Assembly (NCBI GenBank): GCA_016712885.1
Contig: JADJQF010000008.1
Span: 1 to 25,995 of the forward strand
DNA length: 25,995 nt
From: Candidatus Flexicrinis proximus
GTDB taxonomy: Bacteria > Chloroflexota > Anaerolineae > Aggregatilineales > Phototrophicaceae
Direction: 5' to 3'
A program made the position numbers and the translations under genes. Positions 16,378 to 24,014 of the stretch are shown here, in pieces. The notes below the pieces were generated by a model. It saw only the letters and a list, made by a program, of their open reading frames with translations. It searched no databases and was not told the DNA's origin. The first letter of the stretch is position 1, and every line of letters starts with the position of its first letter.

Positions 16378-17505
16378 ATGGCCGGTGTGGTGTCGGGTGA
16401 ATTCTTCGGTAAGCAGACAGAAGCTTCAAAACGTAAATCGCTCATCGTATCGAATTACTTCAGTGCTTGGGCGAAAATCATGACCAGCGGGAAAATTGAT
16501 GCGAGACGAATAAATTACCTTGACTTATTCGCCGGGCCAGGGCAATACGACGATGGAAGCAAATCTACTCCATTGCTCATTCTGGACCAAGTGCTGAATT
16601 CCCAGGTGCTGCGTGTGCGGACAAAGATGTATTTTAACGATTGGGACGCTACGAACATCGAAAGATTAAGAAAACTGTTCTCAAATATTGATATTAGTCC
16701 CCTCTCTCAGAAACCTGAAATAACTAATCATGATGCTGCCGAATACGGCACTGCGATCGCACGAGCAGTTGTAGGCTATCCAACGTTGTCTTTTGTCGAT
16801 CCCTTTGGCTATCGAGGTGTGACCCAAGATTTACTTGGGCAATTGATTACTCCTTTTGGTTCTGACTGCATCTTCTTCTTCAACTACAACGAGATTCAGC
16901 GACACATCAACAACCCTAAAGTCAGCGATCACATGATGGCGTTGTTTGGTGTTCGTCGAGCTGATCAACTCAGAGAACTACTTGCCGAGAACGATTTTAC
17001 CGACAAGGAGGAGGCCATCTTGAGTCTGACCGCTGCCGCAATGCGGGATGTAGGAGGGAAACACATATTGTTTTTCCGTTTCAGCGATAAAGATGATTCG
17101 CGTACGTCACATCATTTAGCCTTTATAAGCAAGAATGAGCGAGGCTACAACATAATGAAAGAGATTATGGCAAAAGCTAGTTCCTCAGTGAATAAGGGCG
17201 TAGCGAGTCTTACCTACAATAAACAAGCTGAAATCCCGAAAGAACGACAGCTTTCAATGTTCGAAGAGGATCCAATAGAAACCCTCAAGACTATTCTTTT
17301 GACTCGATTCTCTGGCCAAACCGTAATGGTAGGGAAGCTGCCCGGTCTGCATTCTGAACTAGCCCCTATGGAAGCTCACAACTATGTGCTCTCAAACTAC
17401 AAAGCAGCACTCAAGCAGCTTGAGGCCGAAGGCAAACTGCAAACCAGTCGACCTCAACGGAGATTTGACACACTAGCTGACGAAATCCTGATCTATTTCC
17501 CCTAA
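16378..17505 (+). CDS. tcmP: Three-Cys-motif partner protein TcmP
   Basis: Intact 375-residue protein recognised as TcmP (TIGR04474-type). It starts GEFFGKQTEASKRKSLIVSN, then has NYLDLFAGPGQYDDG (about residue 47), which looks like motif I of a Rossmann methyltransferase. MYFNDWDATNIERL supplies the acidic residue after strand 2, and PTLSFVDPFGYRGV (about residue 138) resembles a motif IV loop. The C-terminal third ends in a winged-helix-like stretch (NYVLSNYKAALKQLEAEGKL). The family is defined by its neighbourhood with three-Cys-motif (Gp37/Gp68, DUF5131) proteins, and that partner is the convergent gene here. Its reaction is unknown; SAM binding is my inference from the motif. Base composition is clearly AT-richer than nrdJ and the genes to the right, which suggests transfer. 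AGGAG lies seven bases before the ATG. Confidence 0.88.
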   Translation: MAGVVSGEFFGKQTEASKRKSLIVSNYFSAWAKIMTSGKIDARRINYLDLFAGPGQYDDGSKSTPLLILDQVLNSQVLRVRTKMYFNDWDATNIERLRKLFSNIDISPLSQKPEITNHDAAEYGTAIARAVVGYPTLSFVDPFGYRGVTQDLLGQLITPFGSDCIFFFNYNEIQRHINNPKVSDHMMALFGVRRADQLRELLAENDFTDKEEAILSLTAAAMRDVGGKHILFFRFSDKDDSRTSHHLAFISKNERGYNIMKEIMAKASSSVNKGVASLTYNKQAEIPKERQLSMFEEDPIETLKTILLTRFSGQTVMVGKLPGLHSELAPMEAHNYVLSNYKAALKQLEAEGKLQTSRPQRRFDTLADEILIYFP

Positions 17506-18266
17506 CCAATCGTAGCTAGCACCGGAAACGCCTCACGCCACTGATCGAGAGGCCACTCGATATTCCCTTTGAAGAACACGGCGGTCCCCTGACCATCAAG
17601 GATGTCCAGCACATTCTCGACCCACTCCGGCTTCGGCTGATAGGCTTTTGCGCCGTTGGTCGCCGCGCCAATCACCGCCCACTGTAGGTTGCTGTCCTTC
17701 AGGAGCGGCGCGATGTCGAAACTTAGCGGCTCGATACTCATCCAACGCACATCGGCCTTCACCTGCCGCAGCACTTCAACCTGCCGTGTCACCATGCGCG
17801 CCTGCTGCTTATCCGAGAGGCGCTTGCCCATGAAGTACGAGGGCGGCGCAGAAACCCCAACCCAAACATTCGACGGAAATTCGAACTGAAGCAGGCGCGG
17901 CGCATTCTTGGTCAATAGCTGAAAGCTATGCCAGTGTGCCTTACGCGCTACATCAAGTACCTGCTCGATCTGTTCGTCCGGCACCCAATGCCCCATCAAG
18001 TCCGACATCGAGTCAAGAAAGATCTTGGCCGGAGTCGACAGCTTCAGCGGTTCACCCAGCAGTTCCGGTCGCCAGTAATGATGCGCGAAGCCATCAGGAT
18101 AGGCTGCCTGCGCGACACGTTCCGCGCCGTGCTCGGCATAACAGATAGCGATACTTCCATCCGGCATCTCCCACCGGCAGGCGTGTTCGCAGCCGCCGAC
18201 CGGATTCCACGTGTAGTCCGTCCACTCAATCCCGCGCCGAGCTTCGCTCTTATGTTGTTTGTTCAT
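17502..18266 (-). CDS. DUF5131 (phage Gp37/Gp68) family three-Cys-motif protein
   Basis: Intact protein of 254 residues from ATG 18266, chosen because GAGG stands eight bases upstream; a GTG at 18293 would add nine residues without a site. The N-terminus reads RRGIEWTDYTWNPVGGCEHA, then the cysteine motif C-x3-C-x11-CYAE (CEHAC, then RWEMPDGSIAI, then CYAEHGAE). Further blocks are HHYWRPELL, KIFLDSMSDLMGHWVPDEQI, WHSFQLLTKNAPRL, NVWVGVSAP, VRWMSIEPLSFDI, LQWAVIGAATN and AVFFKGN. The family has been compared with radical-SAM/SPL-like TIM-barrel enzymes because of its clustered cysteines; cluster binding is not shown. The stop codon overlaps that of tcmP by three bases, tail to tail, so the two transcripts must overlap. 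Such pairs occur in phages and in accessory regions of bacteria. Confidence 0.85.
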   Translation of the reverse strand: MNKQHKSEARRGIEWTDYTWNPVGGCEHACRWEMPDGSIAICYAEHGAERVAQAAYPDGFAHHYWRPELLGEPLKLSTPAKIFLDSMSDLMGHWVPDEQIEQVLDVARKAHWHSFQLLTKNAPRLLQFEFPSNVWVGVSAPPSYFMGKRLSDKQQARMVTRQVEVLRQVKADVRWMSIEPLSFDIAPLLKDSNLQWAVIGAATNGAKAYQPKPEWVENVLDILDGQGTAVFFKGNIEWPLDQWREAFPVLATIG

Positions 18267-18293
18267 GACGAGCGCCTCGCTATATATTCCCAC

Positions 18294-18364
18294 ACAATTG
18301 TATTACATTATGGCACATTTGTTCCAATATAATCGACAAGATGCCAATACCTTGTCCATCATCC
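18294..18364 (-). promoter_or_regulatory. AT-rich promoter region of the DUF5131 gene
   Basis: This 71-base gap is much richer in A and T than its surroundings. The minus strand contains TTGGAA followed after 16 bases by TAATAC, and several other -10-like words (CATAAT, TACAAT). A promoter is likely, but the exact hexamers cannot be chosen. Confidence 0.35.
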
Positions 18365-18946
18365 TCAATCCCTGCCCGCGACGACATACGCCACGACCTG
18401 ATCGAGCGTCTGCGTGAAATTGTCGGAAGTGTCGAAGTAGGGTAAATCGTAAGCGGCACATTCGCGCTTCAAGTACCGGCTGAACTCCATCATACTGGTG
18501 ATCACGGTCAACAGCGCGGGGTCCGTATACTCAGGCGCCCAGTCGTTGGGATAGCCGCCATGTGTGCGGATGTTGTGCAGCTTGTCGGCCGGCGTGATCG
18601 CCGTATAGCCGAGAAAGCACGCTTTGACCTGCGCCGGATGCGCGTCCCGCAAGGCGGCAACATGCTTCGGCAGCAGTTCGCCTTCAATGGCGTAATCGAC
18701 ATCGTCCCGCAGCAGGCTCGCGCTCATCTCGCGGACGAGCGGCCACAGCCTTTCTCCGACGACCATTCCGCCGGCATTCGGGTCAATCGGAAATTCCGGC
18801 ACGCCGCGCGCCAACCCCATCTTGAGGACATCGAGGCTCAAATAGGGCATCTGCCTTTCGACCAGCAGCCGGCGGACGAGAATCCCTTTGCCGGTTCGCG
18901 CCGCGCCGCCGATAAATAGAAGCCTGGACGTTGGTTCTCCAGTCAC
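18365..18946 (-). CDS. P-loop kinase-like ATP-binding protein
   Basis: Intact 193-residue protein of the adenylate-kinase-like P-loop type. A Walker A motif, FIGGAARTGKG, stands at residue 12. It is followed by LSLDVLKMGLARGVPEFP, where substrate-binding residues often lie. VDYAIEGELLPKHVAALRD resembles a Walker B strand with the acidic residue E. A lid-like region contains KLHNIRTHGGYPNDW. The C-terminus has the hydrophobic strand YDLPYFDTSDNF, as in nucleotide kinases and zeta-toxin-like proteins. The substrate cannot be told. The start is a GTG at 18946; no ATG precedes the Walker motif and the ribosome site is weak. It is divergent from the VOC gene. Confidence 0.6.
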   Translation of the reverse strand: MTGEPTSRLLFIGGAARTGKGILVRRLLVERQMPYLSLDVLKMGLARGVPEFPIDPNAGGMVVGERLWPLVREMSASLLRDDVDYAIEGELLPKHVAALRDAHPAQVKACFLGYTAITPADKLHNIRTHGGYPNDWAPEYTDPALLTVITSMMEFSRYLKRECAAYDLPYFDTSDNFTQTLDQVVAYVVAGRD

Positions 18947-19045
18947 GGCGGTCAGGGCAATTCATCCGCCGGGTTTCGATTTTATCCAGCGATGCCCAAT
19001 CGCGCCTTAACCGCGGCGCAGCGCGTCTGGATACCGATTCTAATC

Positions 19046-19080
19046 GAACACTTGTTCTATGCTGGAGACGGGTGTAAAAT
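19046..19080 (+). promoter_or_regulatory. Promoter with embedded GAAC-N4-GTTC operator
   Basis: TTGTTC (19052-19057), a 17-base spacer and TAAAAT (19075-19080, preceded by TG) form a good sigma-70 promoter about 50 bases before the VOC start. The -35 lies inside the palindrome GAAC-ACTT-GTTC (19046-19057), preceded by C. The palindrome resembles the CGAAC-N4-GTTCG LexA box of Gram-positive bacteria. Confidence 0.5.
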
Positions 19081-19134
19081 CTCGCTGTCGCCCAGGAACG
19101 TATGCCATTGACGCAGCACAAGGAGCGGTGAGAG

Positions 19135-19542
19135 ATGTTCAGCCGGATTAGCGCGGTCGTGTTGTTTGTTCGGGACCTTGAGACGTGTTCAGCGTTCTAC
19201 CGCGACAAGATCGGGCTGGAGGTCGTCTTCCGCGATGCGGAGTCCACCGCGTTCAAGCTGGACGGCCAGGACTTTGCGCTGGTTGCGATTAACAATGCAG
19301 CCGGCATGGTCAAGGTGGACATCGCGGAGTTCATGTCTGCCGACGGGAAAGCCCATCCGGTTATGCTGTGCGCGGATACTGACAACGCCGACGCCGTCTA
19401 CGAGGCGCTGCGGGCAAACGGTGTAGCGTTCACGCAGCCGCCGGTCGATCAGCACTGGGGTTATCGCGCCGCGTACTTCCGCGATCCAGAGGGCAACTTC
19501 TGGGAAATCCGCCAGCCGATTCCGCGGCAGGCCCAGCCGTAG
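19135..19542 (+). CDS. VOC family protein (glyoxalase/bleomycin-resistance/dioxygenase fold)
   Basis: Intact 135-residue protein with two beta-alpha-beta-beta-beta modules. The first (residues 1-55) reads MFSRISAVVLFVRDLETCSA, FYRDKIGLEVVFRD and FKLDGQDFALVAI. The second (about 70-130) reads HPVMLCADTDNADAVYEALR, GVAFTQPPVDQHWGYRAAYF and RDPEGNFWEI. The final E of FWEI and the H of QHWG fit metal-ligand positions, but the first module has no clear histidine, so catalysis is uncertain. It may instead bind a ligand or drug. AGGAG lies nine bases before ATG 19135, and a promoter with a palindromic operator lies at 19046-19080. It is divergent from the kinase-like gene and convergent with the BtaA-like gene. 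Confidence 0.88.
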   Translation: MFSRISAVVLFVRDLETCSAFYRDKIGLEVVFRDAESTAFKLDGQDFALVAINNAAGMVKVDIAEFMSADGKAHPVMLCADTDNADAVYEALRANGVAFTQPPVDQHWGYRAAYFRDPEGNFWEIRQPIPRQAQP

Positions 19543-19615
19543 GGCGGGCTATGCACCTCCTGTGGGGCCCCGCGCCGACGATGTGAAATGGCATCCCGTT
19601 CTGAAGGCGCAGCAT

Positions 19616-20721
19616 TCACTCGGTCTTCACACCGGCGGCGAGGATGCGGAACCACGGGCCGCGCTCGATCTCTGCGAGTTCCGCGTTGAGTACGTCGTCG
19701 CCGTTGAGATAGTCGCGCATCACGCCTTGGATCATCCGGCTTGGCGTGCCGGTACGCGCCAGAAGCATCCCGCCGGGGGCGAGGCAGTCGCGCACGTCCA
19801 GCGTCAGCGCGGTGAACTGCACGTCAGACATCCAGTCGGCGATATTGGAAATACTAATCAGGTCGAACTTCCCGTAGGTGTCGACCAGCTGCGGCAGGAT
19901 TTTGGTCAGGTTGGCGGTGTACAGGCGCAGCCGCGCATGCAGATCCGAGTCCCGCAGGAGACGATAGGCGTCCGCCTGCAGGTAAAGCGGCAGACCCGCC
20001 TCCCCGGCACCAAAGGCATAGCGCTGATCGAAGACGGTGGTCACGAACGGGTCGAGGTGGGCATCTGGCTGGCGCAGCGCGTTGAAGTGACATTCACCCA
20101 GATAACCGGCAATCCCAGCGATGCGCGCCGCCAGCGATTCGCTCTCCATGCCGAACAGCATCTTAATGTAGCCCGGGGTCATCACATCCAGATAGGCGCT
20201 GCGCCACTCGGCGAGGAATCAGGATCGGGGACTTCGACCAGCGGGGAAAAGCCGACGTTGCGGAGCCGCAGGACCAGGTCACGCATCAGTACATCGTTGC
20301 GTCCGACGAAGTGGATGCCGAAGGCGATCTCCTGGTCGCGGCGCGAGTCCCAGAAGTCGCGCGCGTCGTCCGCAAGCGCGGCGCGAGTCCGTTGATAGAG
20401 GGCGATACGGCGTTCACCGCCGTTGGCATATGGGGCGGCATCGGAGGCGAATAATTGCAGATGCTCGTCGCGGCTGAGCGACATCAGCGCCGCCCGGCGC
20501 AGGTCGCACAGATGAAGCTGCGCCGGGTTAACGTCTACGGCATGGAGTTCAGCGACGGAGGGGTCGGTCAGGACGCTGAGGATATTCTCGCCAGATGAGG
20601 CGATCATCAGGACGCGTTTGGGCGTTGTCGGGTCCTGGCGTGCCAGGAGTGCCAACTCGGTCGCGTAATCTTCGTTTTGGACAGAATAGAACAGAGGACT
20701 CACGAAGCTTAACGGCGACAT
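19616..20721 (-). CDS. BtaA-like protein (DUF3419, SAM-dependent 3-amino-3-carboxypropyl transferase family), one frameshift
   Basis: Two open frames join at about 20210. GATTCCTCGCC lacks one T; GAT TTC CTC GCC restores PDPDFLAEWRSAYLDVMTPG. The corrected product is about 368 residues, near the family's usual length. The N-terminal half has SPLFYSVQNEDYATELALLA, RVLMIASSGENILSVL and ELHAVDVNPAQLHLCDLRRA, the SAM-binding Rossmann motifs of BtaA. DFWDSRRDQEI and GRND follow. The second half has KMLFG, FDLISISNIADWMSD and LAPGGMLLARTG. BtaA moves the aminocarboxypropyl group from SAM to diacylglycerol, the first step to betaine lipids. No BtaB methyltransferase is seen nearby, so the substrate may differ. 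It begins 19 bases after the doxX stop, which indicates an operon. Confidence 0.75.
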
Positions 20722-20740
20722 CTGGTACCCCCCAAATTAC

Positions 20741-21116
20741 CTAGAGCGGGACGGCAACGAACCTCCCGTACGCGATAAACGCAGCCATTATGAATAGTAC
20801 TGCATTAACCGCAATGATGCCATTCTCTTTGCGGCGCGTGTGTGTTAAAGGCGAAACCAGATTGGACAAGCATTAACCCGGCCGCCGCCAGCGGCGTCAG
20901 TACTGGCAGGACTCCGGCCAGCGCAGGCAGAATCAGCCCAGCGGCCCCGAGGATTTCGACGCTGCCGATGCCTTTGAGGGTGTTAGCGCTCAAGTCCTCG
21001 ACATATTTCATGCCCTGCGCGTAGAGCCTGTCCCTGGTCGAGAAGAGTTTGCCCGCGCCAGCGGCGGCGAACGCGAGTGCCAGCAGGATCTGGACGATCC
21101 AGAGTAGGGTGTTCAT
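20741..21116 (-). CDS. DoxX family membrane protein, frameshifted near the C-terminus
   Basis: ATG 21116 has AGGAG six bases upstream. The product begins with a membrane helix (TLLWIVQILLALAFAAAGAG), then KLFSTRDRLYAQGMKYVEDL, and KGIGSVEILGAAGLILPALA with further hydrophobic segments. After about residue 85 the frame shifts (near 20865). A second frame continues THTRRKENGIIAVNAVLFIM and ends AAFIAYGRFVAVPL at a TAG (20741-20743). The frame-corrected length is about 124 residues with four helices, usual for DoxX. DoxX proteins are small integral membrane proteins, some linked to thiosulfate oxidation or oxidative stress; a specific role cannot be given. It is divergent from the TetR gene and followed closely by the BtaA-like gene. 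Confidence 0.75.
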
Positions 21117-21234
21117 GGTTGCTCCTGGGGATAAAATGCGCGACAATCTGCAAACAGGCGGCGGTTAACGCGCGCATGTCGGCTATCATACTAATGTGGC
21201 CGTGCAGGGATTCAACCAACAGACCGGGCAGCAC

Positions 21235-21248
21235 GTCGGAAAACCGAC
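21235..21248. promoter_or_regulatory. Palindromic operator candidate between doxX and tetR genes
   Basis: GTCGGaaaaCCGAC lies 27 bases before the TetR start and 118 bases before doxX. It is the only clear palindrome in the divergent gap. A half-site (GTCGG) recurs near 21178, next to TATCAT, a -10-like word for the TetR gene. Confidence 0.4.
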
Positions 21249-21274
21249 AGTTTGGCGAAAGTGCAGGCAAACTC

Positions 21275-21856
21275 ATGGTCACACCGCAGGGAAAGACCGT
21301 CGATCTACGGATCCGGCGCACCAAGAAACTGCTTCAGGAGGCGCTCCTGGCCCTGATGGCGTCGAAGTCGTTCCAGGACATCACCGTACAGGACATCACG
21401 GACCGGGCGATGGTCAACCGCGGGACATTCTACGACCATTTCGCGGACAAGTATGCGCTGATGGAATACACGCTGCGCGAGTCGTTCCGGCAGACGCTGA
21501 ACGACAAGCTGCCGCCGCACTTCTCATTTACCGCCGAGAACCTCGGCCTCCTGATCCTGGCGACCTGTGAGTTCCTGGCGGCGCTGCACCGCCAATGCCT
21601 GCCGTCGGAGCGCGAACAGTTCCCGATCCACGTCCAGACGCAGATCACCAGCCTGGTGCAGGAAATCCTATCCGGTTGGTTCCGCGCCGCGCATGCCGCC
21701 AACCGCCGCGACGCCGCCGACCTGGCCGCCGCGGTGACGAGCTGGGCGATCTACGGCGCGGCGCTGCACTGGAGCCAGGGCGATCAATCCGAACCCGTGA
21801 CGGCCTTCGTGCCGCGCGTGCTGCCCATCATTATGGCCGGGGTCAGCCCGGCATAA
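21275..21856 (+). CDS. TetR/AcrR family transcriptional regulator
   Basis: Intact 193-residue regulator. The N-terminal DNA-binding domain reads DLRIRRTKKLLQEALLALMA, then FQDITVQDITDRAMVNRGTF and YDHFADKYALMEY, a standard TetR helix-turn-helix. The C-terminal ligand domain is helical (LLILATCEFLAALHRQCLPS, LVQEILSGWFRAAH, AAAVTSWAIYGAALHWSQ) and like that of other Chloroflexota TetR proteins with unknown ligands. ATG 21275 is chosen because the TetR domain starts within a few residues of it, although the frame is open 66 codons further upstream. It is transcribed away from doxX and the BtaA-like gene, so it most likely controls that pair and itself. Confidence 0.9.
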   Translation: MVTPQGKTVDLRIRRTKKLLQEALLALMASKSFQDITVQDITDRAMVNRGTFYDHFADKYALMEYTLRESFRQTLNDKLPPHFSFTAENLGLLILATCEFLAALHRQCLPSEREQFPIHVQTQITSLVQEILSGWFRAAHAANRRDAADLAAAVTSWAIYGAALHWSQGDQSEPVTAFVPRVLPIIMAGVSPA

Positions 21857-21936
21857 CACATAGCGACACCAACCCTGATGGCGGGCCGCCTGCTGTTTTG
21901 GTAAAGTACGGAACGTCTATAAACGGCTTGCCCCTT

Positions 21937-22704
21937 ATGACCGCGCTGAGACTTACTGTATGCCAACTGCACAACGACCCGGCCCAGTTTGAACACGACT
22001 GGCGCGGTCTGGTGTCGCACGTCCACGCTGAGAAACCCAACCTTATCCTGCTGCCTGAAATGCCGTTTGGCCCGTGGTTCGTCGCCACCCGCGAGTATTC
22101 GGTGGAAACGTGGAACGAGATGGTCCACTTGCACGAGCAGTGGCTCAAGCGCCTGCCCGAACTGGGTTCCGCTGCAGTGATGTCGAGCGCCCCATCAACG
22201 AAGGCGAAAACCGCTACAACGAAGGCTTCATCTGGGACGCTGAAAACGGGTATCGTGCGGCGCATCGAAAGGCATACTTGCCCGACGAGGAAGGCTTCTG
22301 GGAGGCGTCGTGGTACCAGCGCGGTCCGCGCACCTACACCAGCCTTGAGGCCCATGGCGCGCGTATCGGGTTTCTGATCTGCACAGAGATGTGGTTTAAC
22401 GAGCACGCGCGTGCCTATGGTAAGCAGGGCGCGCATCTGATCGTAACGTCGCGCATGACCGAACCGGCAACCCTCGGCAAGTGGATGACCGGCGGGCGGG
22501 GCGGTGGCGGTCGTCAGCGGCGCCTATCACGCCTCGTCGACGCGCTACGGGACACTCCAGGCTGGCGGAGTCGGGTGGGTCATTGCGCCGGACGGCGATG
22601 TGGTCGCGCTCACCAGTGATGCCACGCTCTACCGGACCGTCAGCATCGACCTCGACCTCGCGGAACGCTCCAAGCAAACCTACCCGCGCTATGTGGACGA
22701 ATAA
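21937..22704 (+). CDS. Carbon-nitrogen hydrolase (nitrilase superfamily), two frameshifts
   Basis: All three catalytic residues are present: E in NLILLPEMPFGPWF, K in AAHRKAYLPDEEGFWE and C in IGFLICTEMWFNEHAR. The sequence starts MTALRLTVCQLHNDPAQFEH and ends LAERSKQTYPRYVDE. Length after correction (about 255 residues) fits a stand-alone nitrilase-fold amidase. Breaks lie near 22183 (AGCGCCCC, one C missing; restored RPINEGENRYNEGF) and near 22497 (CGGGGC, one G extra; restored RAVAVVSGAYHAS). These enzymes hydrolyse amides or nitriles; the substrate is not evident. It starts 80 bases after the TetR stop on the same strand, with TATAAA at 21918-21923 as a possible own -10. It is convergent with the sigma-factor gene, 16 bases apart. 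Confidence 0.8.
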
Positions 22705-22720
22705 CCAGCATCAGAACGGT

Positions 22721-23690
22721 TCATTGGGCAGGGCAGCAACCCCGAGGGGCCGCGGCAGCAAACCGCACGAAATCGGCGCAGTAGAAGTAATCCCGGATCG
22801 CGCCGATCTCCCCGCCAACGAAACCCAGCTCGACCAACCAGCCCAACGCTTCCTCGCCCGTCGGCTGCCTCACAAAGACGAAGAACACCGGGCGTCCCTC
22901 CAGTGTCCCCGCGCGTGCCCACTGTTCTTTGGTGTCCCGCACCCATGCCCCGAGCGACCCCGACTTGATGGTCTCGCGCCCATATTCGACAAAGACACCC
23001 AGGATATCGGAAACGGCCTCCGGCTGGGGAGCGCGATCAGCGCGTCCAGATCACGCCGGTTGAAGGCATCGAGGTAGGGACAGCACCAGCGCATCATTAG
23101 GGGCGGGATCGATGCGAGCGAGATTAGCCGGACCGGCAGACAGCGCCTCGCGCCCTTTCAGCGCCACCCTCGCCCGGCTCAACATAGCTTTCGCAGCACC
23201 GGGCGTAACACGCAGTATGCGGGCGATCTCTGTCATACTGAGGTCGAAAACGTCAGCCAGCAGGCAGACGACGCGCTGACGGGTGGGAGTACCGTCACCA
23301 TACGTTCGATGGCCGCGCGGGTTGCGATCGGATCGGCCTCGACAGGGGTTCTTCGGCGGCAAAAGTCGTCATCGAGCACCTCATCAACTCCAGTGGCTCG
23401 CCGCTTCGCGTCGATCCAGGCATTGGACGCGATGCGAAACAGGTACGGCTTGACGGCGACGGGCTGAAAGAGGGTCGAGAGCCGCGCAAACGCCCTGAGC
23501 AGGGTCTCCCTGCACCAGATCTTCGGCGTCCCACGCCGAGCCTGCCAGATACGACAGTAACGCCACAGGTCGGAGCGATGCGGCTCGACCAATGCGTTGA
23601 ACTGCCTGCGAATTTCGAACAGCGATTGCCCGATCTCCTGCCAATCATCCCGGATCCTGCTGCCCCGCCCATTTCCGGCTCTGTAGTCAC
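22721..23690 (-). CDS. ECF sigma factor with C-terminal SnoaL-like domain, frameshifted
   Basis: The start is a GTG at 23690 preceded by AAGGAG with eight bases spacing. The corrected reading has sigma region 2 (FNALVEPHRSDLWRYCR, LAGSAWDAEDLVQETLLRAF, PYLFRIASNAWIDAKRR). Sigma region 4 follows (RVVCLLADVFDLSMTEIARI, then LRVTPGAAKAMLSRARVAL). About 130 further residues resemble a SnoaL/NTF2-like domain: YLDAFNRRDLDALIAL, then EEALGWLVELGFVGGEIGAI, then RDYFYCADFVRF. ECF groups with such C-terminal domains (SigJ-like, ECF41-like) use them in place of an anti-sigma factor. At least five frame changes occur, near 23650, 23565, 23515, 23285 and 23080. No anti-sigma gene lies beside it, in keeping with self-control by the fused domain. 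Confidence 0.78.
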
Positions 23691-23725
23691 TGCGGTCGCT
23701 CCTTGCGCTCGATAGCCTACTTAAA

Positions 23726-23902
23726 ACGTTAGTTATGGATAAGGCGCGCAAAGGCTTTGCCTCCGCACCTCCACCAAAGGGCTTGCGCCTTCTGGACTCC
23801 CTCACGCCTTTGGCTTCGCCTGCGAAGCCAAAGTGATGAAGCGCAGGGATGCAAATCCCTGCTGGGGTTTGGGTGAAACCCCAAATTATCCATAACTCAC
23901 GT
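23726..23902. mobile_element. MITE-like element of 177 bp carrying intergenic repeat copy 3
   Basis: Terminal inverted repeats ACGTTAGTTATGGATAA (23726-23742) and TTATCCATAACTCACGT (23886-23902) match at 16 of 17 positions. Similar words flank both ends (ACTTAAA left, ACTTTAAA right), a possible target duplication. Inside are three perfect hairpins in a row: a 12-pair stem CTTTGGCTTCGC/GCGAAGCCAAAG (23808-23833), CAGGGAT-gcaa-ATCCCTG (23844-23861) and GGGGTTT-gggtg-AAACCCC (23864-23882). GGGCTTGCGCC (from 23779) and the GCAA-loop hairpin tie the interior to the repeats at 493 and 3470. No coding sequence is inside, so movement would need a transposase elsewhere. Confidence 0.6.
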
Positions 23903-23949
23903 TACTTTAAATGACGGAAAACCCATGCAAAAGGATACGAAATCTGTTC

Positions 23950-23988
23950 CAACAAACAAAACCGCGATGCATAGTCTGTATAGCGGTT
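23950..23988 (-). terminator. Terminator of the pentapeptide-repeat gene
   Basis: On the minus strand AACCGC (23988-23983), a 17-base loop and GCGGTT (23965-23960) are followed by TTTGTTTGTT. It lies 27 bases after the stop at 24015. Confidence 0.55.
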
Positions 23989-24014
23989 CGTTCCTGATGG
24001 GCCGGCCTACGCCT

